NCBI GenBank assembly: GCA_018267795.1 | Contig: JAFDXS010000132.1 | Coordinates: 1-6,759 of the forward strand | DNA from: Bacteroidota bacterium | Lineage (GTDB): Bacteria > Bacteroidota > Bacteroidia > Chitinophagales > Chitinophagaceae | Reading direction: 5' to 3' | DNA: 6,759 nucleotides | Shown here: piece after piece, positions 6,539 through 6,759 of the stretch | How positions within the stretch are numbered: position 1 is the first letter of the stretch | How the letters are laid out: the number at the start of each line of letters is the position of its first letter | The notes under the pieces: generated by a model | The model's database searches: none | Seen by the model: the letters and a program-made list of their open reading frames with translations, nothing else | Told to the model about the DNA's origin: nothing | Made by a program: the position numbers and the translations under genes

Positions 6539-6759
6539 ATGTCGGCAAAAATGACAAAGCTTGCAGTAATAAAAGTGGTCAAAGATTTTCTTTTGGCCAG
6601 CCGCCTGCTGCAAATACTGCAACCCTTAAATAAATTTTTCTTTTTCATTTATAATTTCAATTTGCTCACCTCATGGGTTCATAAGAACAAGAAGGCAAAT
6701 TTGCTGACTAATGATTTCTATCGCCCTGTCAGGAAGTATGAGGATCGTGAAAAAAGCTT
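6539..6759 (+). CDS. start of an unidentified protein, cut by the window end (possibly SAM-dependent methyltransferase)
   Basis: An open frame starts just after an in-frame TAG at 6533 and runs without a stop to the window edge, giving 73 visible residues from ATG 6539 (a second ATG is at 6551). It begins MSAKMTKLAVIKVVKDFLLA, has an aromatic hydrophobic patch FFFFIYNF (34-41), then SWVHKNKKANLLTNDFYRP and a charged RKYEDREK tail. The KNKK...NDFY pattern reminds me of the N-terminus of some Bacteroidota class I methyltransferases related to the TylF group, but the catalytic part lies outside and this is only an impression. The codons look like those of real genes here. It is transcribed away from the tRNA. 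No clear promoter or ribosome binding site was seen. A 61-codon minus-strand frame overlaps it and I judge that to be the shadow. Confidence 0.55.
   Translation, partial: MSAKMTKLAVIKVVKDFLLASRLLQILQPLNKFFFFIYNFNLLTSWVHKNKKANLLTNDFYRPVRKYEDREKS

Noticed and set aside
6463..6648. A 61-codon minus-strand open frame beginning MKKKNLFKG
   Set aside because: It overlaps the plus-strand frame from 6539 that runs to the window edge, has no recognisable domain, and its end falls in a hairpin and T/A tract. Its composition looks accidental.
6754..6759. The window ends exactly at a HindIII-type AAGCTT
   Set aside because: The hexamer occurs several times in the window (for example 6465 and 6476), so it says little about a clone or element boundary.

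Overview
The window looks like chromosomal DNA of a Bacteroidota bacterium, probably Chitinophagaceae-like. The reasons are moderately AT-rich DNA, genes with almost no Shine-Dalgarno sequences, a tRNA promoter of the Bacteroidota type (TTG, 20 nt, TAACTTTG), and protein sequences of a familiar Bacteroidota style. The genus is an inference and was not tested.

Layout. Left block, plus strand: the 3' part of a very large FAD/Fe-S oxidoreductase gene (D-lactate / D-2-hydroxy-acid dehydrogenase type) that enters from outside the window. It is followed after 11 nt by a small multi-helix membrane protein, probably in the same operon. A 13-bp hairpin with A and T tracts (3366-3399) closes this operon and, from the other side, the convergent minus-strand cluster.

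Middle block, minus strand, in transcription order: an AraC-type regulator, a VOC/glyoxalase-like protein with a signal peptide, a TIP30-like NAD(P)-binding short-chain reductase, and a metal-dependent cyclase/formamidase-like hydrolase. Gaps are 56, 70 and 109 nt, so co-transcription is possible but not proven. These look like accessory enzymes acting on small molecules or reactive carbonyls; no pathway can be named.

Right block: a tRNA-Arg(CCG) gene on the minus strand with its own promoter and a downstream hairpin, then on the plus strand the start of a gene cut by the window end.

The most notable observation is that the AraC regulator is broken by an apparent one-base deletion. The reading frame starts at 6209, shifts at about 6104 exactly where a conserved Leu-Pro-Asp-Gly is expected, and continues in the other frame to 5482. 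Other points of interest are the C-terminal hydrophobic tail of the FAD/Fe-S enzyme, the exported VOC protein and an inverted repeat in the regulator's leader. I found no CRISPR array, insertion sequence, phage gene or defence system, and nothing that I would call a new biological system.
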